The notes beneath the pieces were generated by a model that was not told where the DNA came from, did not search any database, and saw only the letters and a list, made by a program, of their open reading frames with translations. From CBFHSF01 sp965658445 (GTDB lineage: Bacteria; Bacteroidota; Bacteroidia; Flavobacteriales; Schleiferiaceae): a stretch of DNA of 64,000 bases. Position 1 is the first letter of the stretch, and every line of letters starts with the position of its first letter. The stretch is from the NCBI GenBank assembly GCA_965658445.1, contig CBFHSF010000014.1:1-64000 (forward strand), given 5' to 3'. Of this stretch, positions 26,276 through 35,219 are shown in pieces. Position numbers and translations under genes: made by a program.

Positions 26276-28150
26276 ATGAACATTCTGTCGGTAGAAAACA
26301 TCAGCAAATCCTTTGGCGAAAGAACACTCTTTGATCAATTGACCTTTGGAATTGCAGCGGGAGAAAAAGTGGCCCTTATCGCCAAGAACGGAACGGGAAA
26401 GACGAGCTTGTTGAAAATGCTCAACCGCGAAGAATCTCCTGATGCCGGACAGGTTACCTTCAGAAAAAATTTGGTCGTTGGCTACCTAGAGCAAGATCCT
26501 CATTTTGCCAATGCAAAGACTCCATACGAAGTGGTTTTTGCCTCAGACAACCCCATGATAAAAGCCGTCCGTGAATATGAGGAAGCGCTTATTCATCCCG
26601 AAAATGCAGATGAATTAGATCGCTGTCTTCAGGAAATGGATAGGCTCAACGCTTGGGACACAGAAAGTCGCATAAAGCAGATTTTAACTCAACTTCAGTT
26701 GGTTGATTTTACTGCAGATGTGGAAACGCTTTCTGGAGGACAACGCAAGCGTTTGGCTCTGGCCAAAATCCTAATTGACGACCCCGATCTCCTGATACTT
26801 GACGAGCCCACCAACCACCTTGACCTGGAAATGATCGAGTGGCTAGAGGAATACCTCAAAGGCTCCCAGCGCTCAGTGCTTATGGTAACGCACGACCGAT
26901 ATTTTTTGGAAAACATTTGTACGACGCTTCTGGAAATTGACGAGGGCAAACTCTACAAATACGAAGGATCTTACTCGCACTACCTCACCGTAAAAACGGA
27001 AAGACAAGAAGTGGAAAAGGTAAACCTCGCCAAGACCAAAAAAGTCTTTAAAAAAGAGTTGGAATGGATGCGAAGCACGCCTCAGGCAAGAACCACAAAA
27101 TCCAAAGCTCGCATAGACTCTTTCTTTGACATCAAGAAAAAAGCCCACGTCAGAACCAAAAAAGAAGAGGTAGAACTCGAAATCAAAATGGAGCGATTGG
27201 GATCCAAAATCGTTGAAATTCACAAACTCAAAAAAGCCTATCCCAACAAGCTCATCGTCAATCAGTTTGACTACGTCTTTAAAACGGGAGATCGCGTGGG
27301 AATTGCGGGACCCAACGGCGTCGGAAAATCCACTTTTCTGAAAATGATCACAGGTCGAGAACCGTTGGACGGTGGTAAAATCGTGATTGGTGATACCGTG
27401 AAATTCGGGTATTACGGGCAAGGTGGAATCGTGGGAAAAGATGACAAACGCGTCATAGATGTCGTCAAAGAAATCTCCGAAGCCATCCCCATGGCCAAGG
27501 GGCAAAAGATCACCGCATCCCAACTCTTGGACCGCTTCCTCTTTGAAGGCAACGACCAATACACCTATGTGAGCAAACTCAGTGGTGGCGAAAAGCGCAG
27601 GCTGTATTTGTGTACCGTTTTGATGGAAAATCCCAATTTCCTAATCCTCGATGAGCCAACCAATGACTTAGACATTCTCACGCTCAACATCCTGGAAGAT
27701 TTCTTAATGGAATACCCCGGTGTCCTCGTGGTAGTAAGTCACGATAGATTCCTGTTGGAAAAGATTTGTTCCCACCTCTTTGTCTTTGAAGGCGAGGGAG
27801 AAATCAAGGATTACAACGGAACGTATCACGAATATCGCGAGGCCAAAAAAGTGGCAGAAGCCGAAGAAAAGGCCCTCCTAAAATTCGTTGAGCCCAAGAA
27901 ATCCAAAGAGCCCAAAGCCACAAAACCCAAGACCAAGAGATCCTACAAAGAAGAGAGAGAATTTGAGTCTCTACCGGAAGAAATTGAGAAATTGGAAAAC
28001 CGAAGAGCCGAAATAACCGCTATATTTGAGAATCCGACCATTGATTCTTCGGAATTTGAAGGTCTATCGAGGGAATTGGACGCCATTACACCGGCCCTTG
28101 AAGAATTGGAAATGAGGTGGCTAGAGCTCTCCGAACTCGACCCCAACTAA
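26276..28150 (+). CDS. ABC-F family ATPase, Uup-like
   Basis: A soluble tandem ATP-binding protein of 624 residues, of the class that acts on ribosomes or DNA rather than in transport (no membrane domain). NBD1: Walker A AKNGTGKTS (about 38-46; the first Gly of the consensus is Ala), signature LSGGQRKR, Walker B LLILDEPTNHLD. The P-site linker around residues 245-300 is rich in Lys and Arg. NBD2: Walker A GPNGVGKST, signature LSGGEKRR, Walker B FLILDEPTNDLD. A C-terminal charged coiled coil (about 545-620, EEIEKLENRRAEI) is typical of Uup. Family assignment is firm; the Uup function (stalled-ribosome rescue or transposon-excision control) is inferred. Confidence 0.9.
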   Translation: MNILSVENISKSFGERTLFDQLTFGIAAGEKVALIAKNGTGKTSLLKMLNREESPDAGQVTFRKNLVVGYLEQDPHFANAKTPYEVVFASDNPMIKAVREYEEALIHPENADELDRCLQEMDRLNAWDTESRIKQILTQLQLVDFTADVETLSGGQRKRLALAKILIDDPDLLILDEPTNHLDLEMIEWLEEYLKGSQRSVLMVTHDRYFLENICTTLLEIDEGKLYKYEGSYSHYLTVKTERQEVEKVNLAKTKKVFKKELEWMRSTPQARTTKSKARIDSFFDIKKKAHVRTKKEEVELEIKMERLGSKIVEIHKLKKAYPNKLIVNQFDYVFKTGDRVGIAGPNGVGKSTFLKMITGREPLDGGKIVIGDTVKFGYYGQGGIVGKDDKRVIDVVKEISEAIPMAKGQKITASQLLDRFLFEGNDQYTYVSKLSGGEKRRLYLCTVLMENPNFLILDEPTNDLDILTLNILEDFLMEYPGVLVVVSHDRFLLEKICSHLFVFEGEGEIKDYNGTYHEYREAKKVAEAEEKALLKFVEPKKSKEPKATKPKTKRSYKEEREFESLPEEIEKLENRRAEITAIFENPTIDSSEFEGLSRELDAITPALEELEMRWLELSELDPN

Positions 28151-28199
28151 ACTCATCACCAGACGGTTAACCCCTGAAAGAAATAAATAGCGCTACACT

Positions 28200-29093
28200 A
28201 TGCTCATTCAAAATCGTGTTCCCATAAAGGACATCTTTAACAGGACGTGGAAACTTCTTGTCTCCATTACCCTGTTTTCAATTTTCGTAACCATCCTTCA
28301 CCATTACTCGGATACTGACATTCGAGAAATCATTGATATCCCTGCCTCTATCCCTGCCCTTTTGGGAGCGGCCATTTCTCTTTTCTTGGGATTTATCACC
28401 AACTCCGCATACGACCGTTGGTGGGAAGCGAGAAAGTTGTGGGGAGCCATTGTTAACGACAGTCGTTCTTGGGCACGTCAGGTAAGCACCATATGTCCTC
28501 CCAAATATCAAAAGTTTTTGATTTACCGCCAGATTGCATGGTGTTACGTTTTGAGCAATATGTTGAGAAAACGCGATGAACTCAATGAATTGAAAGACCT
28601 TCTAACCAATGACGACATTGACAAAATCCGAATTCACGACCACAGGCCCAACGCCATTTTGCAGCTGCAAGCTAAAACTATAAAATCCTTAAAAGAAGAC
28701 GGGGAAATTACCGATTTTCAATACCTAGAGATGGAGCAAACCCTCGTGCGCCTGACCAACCACATGGGGGGTTGTGAGCGAATCAAAAACACGGTTTTCC
28801 CCACTCAATACAGCTTTTTTGTTCACCTATTTATCTTACTCTTCCTCTACATTTTACCCCTTGGGGTAATCAACGACCTAGAGTACCTAACGGTTCCCTT
28901 CACCGTAATTTTAGCCTTGGTATTCTTGATGGTAGAAACTTTTGAGGTTAGCATGCAAGACCCCTTTGACGGTGAACCTACAGATACTCCCGTAACGGCC
29001 ATTTCTAGAACCATTGATCGCAACCTACGACAAATGGCAGGTGACGAAACCGTCCCTGAAAAGCTAGGGCCTATCAGCGGAGTATTAATGTAA
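28200..29093 (+). CDS. bestrophin family anion channel
   Basis: 297 residues of the bestrophin/UPF0187 family, pentameric anion or cation channels of the inner membrane. Visible features: N-terminal RTWKLLVSITLFSIFVTILHH membrane helix; FLGFITNSAYDRWWEARKLWG (the highly conserved N-x-x-Y-x-R-W-W-E-x-R/K signature, about residues 64-83); CERIKNTVFPTQYSFFVHLF and LYILPLGVIN (the neck and pore helices); and DPFDGEPTDTPV near the C-terminus (conserved acidic Ca-clasp-like DPF). The DPFG-type motif and the RWWEAR box make the family call secure. Spacing to neighbours (about 50 bp) leaves operon membership open. Confidence 0.93.
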   Translation: MLIQNRVPIKDIFNRTWKLLVSITLFSIFVTILHHYSDTDIREIIDIPASIPALLGAAISLFLGFITNSAYDRWWEARKLWGAIVNDSRSWARQVSTICPPKYQKFLIYRQIAWCYVLSNMLRKRDELNELKDLLTNDDIDKIRIHDHRPNAILQLQAKTIKSLKEDGEITDFQYLEMEQTLVRLTNHMGGCERIKNTVFPTQYSFFVHLFILLFLYILPLGVINDLEYLTVPFTVILALVFLMVETFEVSMQDPFDGEPTDTPVTAISRTIDRNLRQMAGDETVPEKLGPISGVLM

Positions 29094-29146
29094 AAAGCAC
29101 ATAAAACCTCCTCGCGATTCGCTATCTTTAAAAAAACGAAACACCT

Positions 29147-29857
29147 GTGAAAAACGTAATTGAACTCAAAGACATACGCAGAAACTTTGCGCTGGGTGCC
29201 CAAACCGTAAAGGTGCTCAAGGGCATTGATCTTCAAGTACAGAGAAATGAATACGTCGCATTGATGGGACCCTCCGGATCCGGAAAGTCCACGTTGATGA
29301 ATCTCCTAGGCTGTTTGGATACCCCAACGAGTGGTAGCTACTTTTTGAATTCTCAAAACGTCAGCAAACTCACCGATAACGAACTCGCAGAAATCAGAAA
29401 TAAAGAAATAGGATTCGTCTTCCAGACCTTTAACCTCTTGCCGCGCCAAACCGCTTTGGACAACGTAGCATTGCCGTTGATTTACGCAGGCCTCTCTCCT
29501 TCGCAAAGAAAAGAAAGAGCCTCTCAGGTCTTAGAACAAGTGGGGCTTTCCGATCGCATGGACCACAGGCCCAATCAGCTTTCAGGTGGTCAAAGACAGC
29601 GCGTTGCCGTAGCGAGAGCTCTGGTAAACAAGCCCTCCATCATCTTGGCAGATGAACCCACTGGAAATTTGGACTCTAAGACATCCGTTGAAATTATGGG
29701 TCTTTTCCAAGAAATTCAAGAAGCGGGAAATACGGTAATCCTCGTTACACACGAAGAAGACATCGCACAACACTCTCATCGCATCATTAGACTTAAGGAT
29801 GGTATGATTGAAAAGGACGAGAGAAATCCCGATCCCATTAAAGTAATGGCGCACTAA
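29147..29857 (+). CDS. ABC transporter ATP-binding protein, LolD/MacB type
   Basis: 236 residues; the start is GTG at 29147 (no in-frame ATG nearby fits). Walker A MGPSGSGKSTLMNLLG, Q-loop FVFQTFNLLPRQTALDNV, signature QLSGGQRQRVAVARAL, Walker B IILADEPTGNLDS and H-loop VILVTHEED are all complete. The GCLDTPTSG and TALDNVALPLIYAG segments are typical of the LolD/MacB/FtsE-like subfamily that drives lipoprotein release or mechanotransmission by FtsX-like permeases. No permease gene is adjacent: upstream is a bestrophin, downstream a convergent hypothetical. The partner must therefore be encoded elsewhere. Confidence 0.9.
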   Translation: MKNVIELKDIRRNFALGAQTVKVLKGIDLQVQRNEYVALMGPSGSGKSTLMNLLGCLDTPTSGSYFLNSQNVSKLTDNELAEIRNKEIGFVFQTFNLLPRQTALDNVALPLIYAGLSPSQRKERASQVLEQVGLSDRMDHRPNQLSGGQRQRVAVARALVNKPSIILADEPTGNLDSKTSVEIMGLFQEIQEAGNTVILVTHEEDIAQHSHRIIRLKDGMIEKDERNPDPIKVMAH

Positions 29858-29879
29858 AAATAGGCAAACAGATTTGGCC

Positions 29880-30680
29880 CTACTCCACAAAACGAGCAGA
29901 AAGCATTTCGACCAAACGCTCCTCGTACTCTTCTTTGCCTTCCCACTGGTTGTAATCTCCCTTTACAGCTCCCAAGAACTCGTGAACTTCTTCCAAAGAA
30001 CTCATGGTGTTCAATTGGTTGAGAACGCGCTGTAAATCTTCCTGTGAACCGTTAAACAGATGTTTTACAAAGGCAATTTTATCATTGAGACCTAACTTCA
30101 GTGGACCTCGGTTGGCACGGTCGTTAACACTGGCTTTTCTGGGTGCAGAATTAACCGTTTGAGCGGTTTCTTTCTCCACAGATGGCGCACTTTTAGTGGG
30201 TTCTATTTTTTCTTGAGCTGCAACTTCAGGAACTTCTTTCACTGGGGCCGGTTTTACAGGGGCTGCCTTTACAGGCTCTTCGGCAATGGTATTTAACACC
30301 TTGTCCTCAGTGTGTACAGGTTTTGGGGGGCCATTAGGAATGGGAACCACCTTGATTTCATCAGACAAAAATCCCGTAGAAGGATCTTCTTTTACTACCG
30401 GATCCAAGGGTGCCGGAGCAGGGGGTGCTGCGGGTCCCTCAGAAACCACTTTGGGAGCAGAAGATTCAGGTGTCGCAGAAGCTTCTCCACTCACGCGGTT
30501 CTCGACTCTGGCAACAATGGCTGAGAGTTCTGCCTTGCGAGCATGCAAAAATTCCTCGAGCATGACCTCCTCATAAATTTGTCCAACGGTTTTGCGCAAA
30601 GAAGAATAATCATGTGTATCTTCAATGTCTCTAATTTGTTGAGTCAGTTGTTGGAGGGCGTTTTCTAAGCTCTTTTTCAT
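29880..30680 (-). CDS. conserved hypothetical protein with Pro/Ala/Glu-rich linker
   Basis: 266 residues, no signal peptide. Residues 1-65 are a charged helical domain (LENALQQLTQQIRDIEDTHD). Residues about 65-185 are a low-complexity Pro/Ala/Val/Lys/Glu linker. The last 80 residues form a compact conserved domain (GLNDKIAFVKHLFNGSQEDLQRVLNQLNT, LEEVHEFLGAVKGDYNQWEG). I recognise this C-terminal domain from other Flavobacteria as a protein of unknown function. The architecture of two folded ends and a disordered linker suggests a scaffold or adaptor. It is convergent with the ABC ATPase and divergent from tdk. Confidence 0.75.
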   Translation of the reverse strand: MKKSLENALQQLTQQIRDIEDTHDYSSLRKTVGQIYEEVMLEEFLHARKAELSAIVARVENRVSGEASATPESSAPKVVSEGPAAPPAPAPLDPVVKEDPSTGFLSDEIKVVPIPNGPPKPVHTEDKVLNTIAEEPVKAAPVKPAPVKEVPEVAAQEKIEPTKSAPSVEKETAQTVNSAPRKASVNDRANRGPLKLGLNDKIAFVKHLFNGSQEDLQRVLNQLNTMSSLEEVHEFLGAVKGDYNQWEGKEEYEERLVEMLSARFVE

Positions 30681-30831
30681 TTTGTCCTTGCGTTTTTTGT
30701 GGAGAGAATTCCCTTGAGCCTTTCAAGAGACAAACCCAAACCACAAGAGGGTAGTATCTGCCTAGCAAATTAACCAATCTACACGGTTTTTAAACAAAAG
30801 GCCACAAGAAAGTATAAACAGTCAATTGTCA

Positions 30832-31389
30832 ATGGATCCATTTCGTTCCAACGGAAGTATAGAAGTAATTGCAGGATGTATGTTCTCTGGTAAAACGGAA
30901 GAACTCATACGCCGATTGCGCAGGGCAGAGTTTGCCAAGCAAAAAGTTGAAATATTTAAGCCCAAAGTAGACATTCGTTACGATGAGGAACACGTGGTTT
31001 CTCACGATCAAAATCAAATTATGTCCACACCCGTAGAAAACTCCTCAGAAATATTGCTCTACGCAACGGATGTGGAGGTCGTAGGAATTGACGAAGCTCA
31101 ATTTTTTGACGACGGCATTGTTGAGGTATGCAACGCCTTGGCCAACCGAGGGGTTCGCGTAATTGTTGCGGGACTGGATTTGGATTACAAGGGAAATCCC
31201 TTTGGCCCCATGCCCTATCTTTTAGCCACAGCAGAATACGTCACTAAACTGCATGCCATTTGCATGCAAACTGCGAAAATTGCTCATTATTCTCATAGAA
31301 TTACCAATGCAGAAGGACAGGTAATGCTCGGAGAAAAGGAAACCTATGAACCCTTGTCTCGAGAGGCCTTCCTGAAAGCCAATTCATAA
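30832..31389 (+). CDS. tdk: thymidine kinase
   Basis: Phosphorylates thymidine to dTMP in the salvage pathway. 185 residues from ATG at 30832 (MDPFRSNGSIEVIAGC); a TTG 6 bp upstream is also in frame. Walker A GCMFSGKTEE at about 15-24, the GIDEAQFF Walker B with catalytic Glu88, and the lid LDLDYKGNPFGPMP are intact. The C-terminal zinc ribbon is degenerate: of the usual four Cys/His ligands only Cys144 (HAICMQTAKIAHYSHR) remains, and the terminal CxxC/H position reads PLSREAF. Similar loss is familiar in Bacteroidota TKs. It is 5 bp upstream of murF-alr, so translationally close. Confidence 0.94.
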   Translation: MDPFRSNGSIEVIAGCMFSGKTEELIRRLRRAEFAKQKVEIFKPKVDIRYDEEHVVSHDQNQIMSTPVENSSEILLYATDVEVVGIDEAQFFDDGIVEVCNALANRGVRVIVAGLDLDYKGNPFGPMPYLLATAEYVTKLHAICMQTAKIAHYSHRITNAEGQVMLGEKETYEPLSREAFLKANS

Positions 31390-31394
31390 ATGCC

Positions 31395-33851
31395 ATGACA
31401 CTCGATCAGATTTCTGCCCTCTTGTCTACCCCTCTTCACAATGGAATTGGGGACCGCATCATTAGGGATTTGCAAATTGATACGCGCAAAATTGGAGAGG
31501 GAAAAAATTCTCTTTTCTTCGCATTAGTGGGGCCTTCTAACGATGGCCACAGCCACATAGAAAGTGCGTACCGATCGGGAGTTAGAGCCTTTGTGGTAGA
31601 AAGAGAAATTGACCTTCCTTCCGACGCTGGGTATTTAATTGTGGACAGTTCTCTGCGCGCATTGCAAGACATCGCCGCCTTTGTGAGAAATCAATTCCAC
31701 AACCCCGTTTTAGGTATCACCGGTAGCAACGGAAAGACCATTGTTAAAGAGTGGATTTATCAGCTCATCAACAGCAAGAAAAACGTATTGAGAAGCCCCA
31801 AGAGTTACAACTCACAAATTGGGGTACCGCTTTCCATTTGGCCTCTGGAGCAACATTTTGATTTGGCCCTTTTAGAAGCCGGAATCTCTATGCCCGGCGA
31901 AATGGAAAACCTAGAAAAAGTGATTCGCCCTACCGTGGGCATTTTTACCAATATTGGATCGGCACACCAGGTGAACTTTTCTTCCTTTAAGGAGAAAATT
32001 TACGAAAAGCTGAAGCTCTTCACCCATTCCAAGGAATTGATTTATTGCCTGGATCACGTGGCTATATCTGATGGAGTCCGCGAGGTTTTGCCCAAGGTCC
32101 AAAGCAGGACGTGGAGCTTTCACGACAACAGAGCCGACCTCTTTTTTCACGAAGTGGTCAAAGGCGGACAGACCACACTGCTCAAGAGTTTCTACAAGGG
32201 TGCAGATATTGAATTCAGTTTGCCCTTTACCGATGATTCCAGCGTAGAAAATGCCTGTCACGCCATCATGTTTTGTTTGGTGTTGGACATAGAAATCCCA
32301 TATCTCAAGAAAAAATTGGCCAACCTAGAGCCCGTAGCCATGCGCTTGGAGCTCAAAAGAGGAATAGAAAACTCTCTCCTTATCAACGATGCCTACAACT
32401 CAGACCTCGAGTCCATACGCATTGCACTGGACTTTTTGAGACAGCAGTCCAAGGGCAAGGAAAAATTGGTCATTCTTTCGGATGTCTTCCAGACGGGAAT
32501 CGAGTCAGAAAACGTGTATTCAGAAATCGCTTCTTGGCTCAAAGGCCGAGGCATTGAAAATTTTGTGGGCATTGGCTCTGAACTCATGTCCTTCGGAAAC
32601 CTCTTCCCAGAGGGTAGTGAATTTTATGATTCTGTAGAAGCCTTTATGGACGTCTTTGATACGCACATGGTCAAGGATAAGGCCATTCTGCTCAAGGGTG
32701 CACGATCTTTTACTTTCGAAAAGATTTCACAAAAACTGGAAGAAAAAATCCACCAGACCATTTTGGAAATCAATCTCAATGCCCTAGAAAACAACTTGGG
32801 ATATTGGCGATCCAAAATTCAGCCCAAGACCAAGATAATGGCCATGGTAAAGGCCTTTTCGTACGGAGCCGGAACCGATGAGATCGCTCGATTCTTTCAA
32901 CAGAGAAACGTGGATTACCTCACTGTAGCCTATGTGGACGAAGGTGTTGAGCTTCGCAAGGCGGGCATCACCATGCCCATTATGGTGATGAACCCAGACC
33001 CCAGTAGCTTGCGTTCCTGTATAGAGAACAAATTGGAGCCTGAAATCTTCTCCACGGAGAGCTTAATGCGCTTTGCCAATGTCTTGGATGAATATCCAGA
33101 AATCAGTCATTTCCCCATTCACCTAAAAATTGACACGGGTATGCATCGCCTCGGATTTGAGTTGGGACGCTTTCCGGAATTGGTGGGGCTGTTGCATCAA
33201 TACAACAAACTGAAAGTGGCCAGTGCCTTTAGTCATTTGGCTGCCGCCGATGAGAGAAAGCAGCGCGACTTTACGCGCACGCAAATTTCGAGATTTACAC
33301 GCTTTACAAGAGACCTTCAGGAGAGTTTGGGCTACCCCTTCCTCAGACATATTTTAAACTCCGCAGGCACTAGCTTTTACCCCGAAGCGCAGTTTGATAT
33401 GGTTCGCATCGGCATAAGCCTCTACGGTTTTTCTGCCTCTCCAGAGGACGAAGAAAAGCTACAGCCCGTGGGATTTCTAAAAACACTAGTTTCTCAAATC
33501 AAGGAATTGAACAAGGGAGAAACCGTGGGGTACAGTCGTTCTTTTGTGGCGCAAAGACCAACGGTTTCTGCGACCCTTCCCATAGGATATGCAGATGGCC
33601 TACCGCGTTCGTTGAGCAATGGGGTTGGACACGTAATCATCAAAGGCCAAAAGGCTCCCATCATTGGCCGCGTATGCATGGACATGACCATGGTGGACGT
33701 TACGGGACTCAACGTTGATGAAGGGGACGAAGTAGAGATTTTTGGTAGACATCAGTCTGTGGTAGACATCGCCAAAGCGGCAAATACCATCCCCTATGAG
33801 ATTCTCACCGGAATCAGTTCTCGAGTAAAACGGGTTTTTTATCAGGAGTAA
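31395..33851 (+). CDS. bifunctional UDP-MurNAc-tripeptide:D-Ala-D-Ala ligase / alanine racemase
   Basis: An 818-residue fusion of two steps of peptidoglycan precursor synthesis, cytoplasmic. Residues about 1-450 are MurF: Mur ligase N-terminal domain, ATP loop GITGSNGKTIVKEW, central-domain GIFTNIGSAHQVNF, and the C-terminal NDAYNSDLESIRIAL. Residues about 455-818 are a PLP alanine racemase: EINLNALENNLGYW, PLP lysine Lys486 in AMVKAFSYGAG, the GYSRSF tyrosine region, and GRVCMDMTMVDVTG. Such fusions are characteristic of Bacteroidota and let one polypeptide supply D-Ala and the ligase. Downstream of tdk by 5 bp. Confidence 0.95.
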   Translation: MTLDQISALLSTPLHNGIGDRIIRDLQIDTRKIGEGKNSLFFALVGPSNDGHSHIESAYRSGVRAFVVEREIDLPSDAGYLIVDSSLRALQDIAAFVRNQFHNPVLGITGSNGKTIVKEWIYQLINSKKNVLRSPKSYNSQIGVPLSIWPLEQHFDLALLEAGISMPGEMENLEKVIRPTVGIFTNIGSAHQVNFSSFKEKIYEKLKLFTHSKELIYCLDHVAISDGVREVLPKVQSRTWSFHDNRADLFFHEVVKGGQTTLLKSFYKGADIEFSLPFTDDSSVENACHAIMFCLVLDIEIPYLKKKLANLEPVAMRLELKRGIENSLLINDAYNSDLESIRIALDFLRQQSKGKEKLVILSDVFQTGIESENVYSEIASWLKGRGIENFVGIGSELMSFGNLFPEGSEFYDSVEAFMDVFDTHMVKDKAILLKGARSFTFEKISQKLEEKIHQTILEINLNALENNLGYWRSKIQPKTKIMAMVKAFSYGAGTDEIARFFQQRNVDYLTVAYVDEGVELRKAGITMPIMVMNPDPSSLRSCIENKLEPEIFSTESLMRFANVLDEYPEISHFPIHLKIDTGMHRLGFELGRFPELVGLLHQYNKLKVASAFSHLAAADERKQRDFTRTQISRFTRFTRDLQESLGYPFLRHILNSAGTSFYPEAQFDMVRIGISLYGFSASPEDEEKLQPVGFLKTLVSQIKELNKGETVGYSRSFVAQRPTVSATLPIGYADGLPRSLSNGVGHVIIKGQKAPIIGRVCMDMTMVDVTGLNVDEGDEVEIFGRHQSVVDIAKAANTIPYEILTGISSRVKRVFYQE

Positions 33852-33929
33852 TCTTTCTCAATTCTCTACCTTCGCATTGAAAATGACCTATGGGAAGCCA
33901 TAATTCGCCAAATACCGATCTGTAATTCC

Positions 33930-35219
33930 ATGACCTCAAATTTTAATCTCAAAGACCTTTGGAAGTCCCTGCCTGGGACCGATAAATTCTTCTTGATTGC
34001 CTTGGGTGTATTGACGGCTTCGGAATTGTGGTTTTACAGCATTTCTCCAGGGATTACCTACGCCTTATTGCTGTCTACGTTTTTTATTAAAGACTTTTCT
34101 CTAAAGAATCTATCACAAGAACAACAGGGGCACAAGCGTTTTGCGTTGTTGTACATCACCTATTGGGCCTTGCATATCTTGGCTCTTTTGTGGACGGACA
34201 ACCTTTCCGAGGGGGTGGCAAAACTGGATATTAAATCGGGGTTGATTGTTCTTCCTCTCGTTTTTTCTAGTATTCCCGATGCAAAGTGGAGAAAGTGGAT
34301 GCCCATACTAAAAAGAGGATACCTGCTCTTGTTGTTGGCCACAGCACTACTTTGTTTGGGAAGGGCCACATACATCTCTATTGAAGCAGGTTCCGTAATG
34401 GGGACCATTGGATTTAACTTTACCTACAGTGCACTGGCTCTTTGGATCATGCATCCAGGATATTTATCCATGTTTTTTAGCGCGGGAATTATTTGGCTCG
34501 CCTTTGACGGAAACCCTTGGAAGGTTTCCAAAATTGCAATGATCAGTTTTCTGTTGTTGTTCACCTTCCTTCTGAGCAGCCGAGGTGTTTTGTTGGCTTT
34601 GGTAATTGCACTTTCTACCGGAATGATATACGCTGCATTGAGATTGCGATCCAAGAAAATCATTGCCACCATTTTAATACTTCCTGTGATATTGATTCTA
34701 TCCCTTTTTATTCTTCCCGATTCTATAGTAGGTCGCTATACACAGGTGCTTTCTTCGGAACAATTTACCGTGGTTGAAGGTCAGGAGACCTACAATTCCA
34801 TTCAGTCTCGTTTGGTTCAGTGGGACAGTGCTTTGGAAATTATCGCAGAGCATCCTTGGTTGGGAGTTAGCCCCGGAGATGCACAAGCCGAGTTACGAGT
34901 TAAGTACAAGGAAAAACAATTTGGAGTAGGTCTTTCCGAAGGCTACAATGCACACAACGGTTTTTTACAAGATCAATTGGCCCTTGGTTTATTGGGCAGT
35001 GCTTTTTGGCTTCTCTTTTTTGTGATGAGTTTCCGTTGGGCTTTGCGCGAAGGCAATGTTATGCTCTTTGTCTTTTGGGTGTTGTTTGCCACGGCCATTC
35101 TCACGGAATCTATACTCGAGAGAAACTGGGGTGTCTATTGGCTAATGCTCTTTACTTGGATTTTTGCCATAGGAAGATCGGTTGACCCAAAAGACGGCAA
35201 TAAAGAAGCTCATAAATAA
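33930..35219 (+). CDS. O-antigen ligase/polymerase-like membrane protein (Wzy_C type), copy 1
   Basis: 429 residues with about ten to twelve membrane helices and a large periplasmic loop (about 275-340) before the last helices. The loop holds QWDSALEIIAEHPWLGVSPGDAQ and AHNGFLQDQLALGLLGS, the W-x-x-A...H-x-x-x-L-Q pattern of the WaaL/Wzy_C family that joins or polymerises surface glycans on lipid carriers. A TAnnTTCG box at 33867-33874 may be its promoter. Its last 78 bp overlap the end of a second gene of the same family on the other strand. Whether it is a ligase or a polymerase cannot be settled from sequence. Confidence 0.82.
   Translation: MTSNFNLKDLWKSLPGTDKFFLIALGVLTASELWFYSISPGITYALLLSTFFIKDFSLKNLSQEQQGHKRFALLYITYWALHILALLWTDNLSEGVAKLDIKSGLIVLPLVFSSIPDAKWRKWMPILKRGYLLLLLATALLCLGRATYISIEAGSVMGTIGFNFTYSALALWIMHPGYLSMFFSAGIIWLAFDGNPWKVSKIAMISFLLLFTFLLSSRGVLLALVIALSTGMIYAALRLRSKKIIATILILPVILILSLFILPDSIVGRYTQVLSSEQFTVVEGQETYNSIQSRLVQWDSALEIIAEHPWLGVSPGDAQAELRVKYKEKQFGVGLSEGYNAHNGFLQDQLALGLLGSAFWLLFFVMSFRWALREGNVMLFVFWVLFATAILTESILERNWGVYWLMLFTWIFAIGRSVDPKDGNKEAHK

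Noticed and set aside
26873..27559. A 228-residue minus-strand open frame rich in Phe
   Set aside because: Complement of Lys/Glu codons in the ABC-F linker; no independent support.
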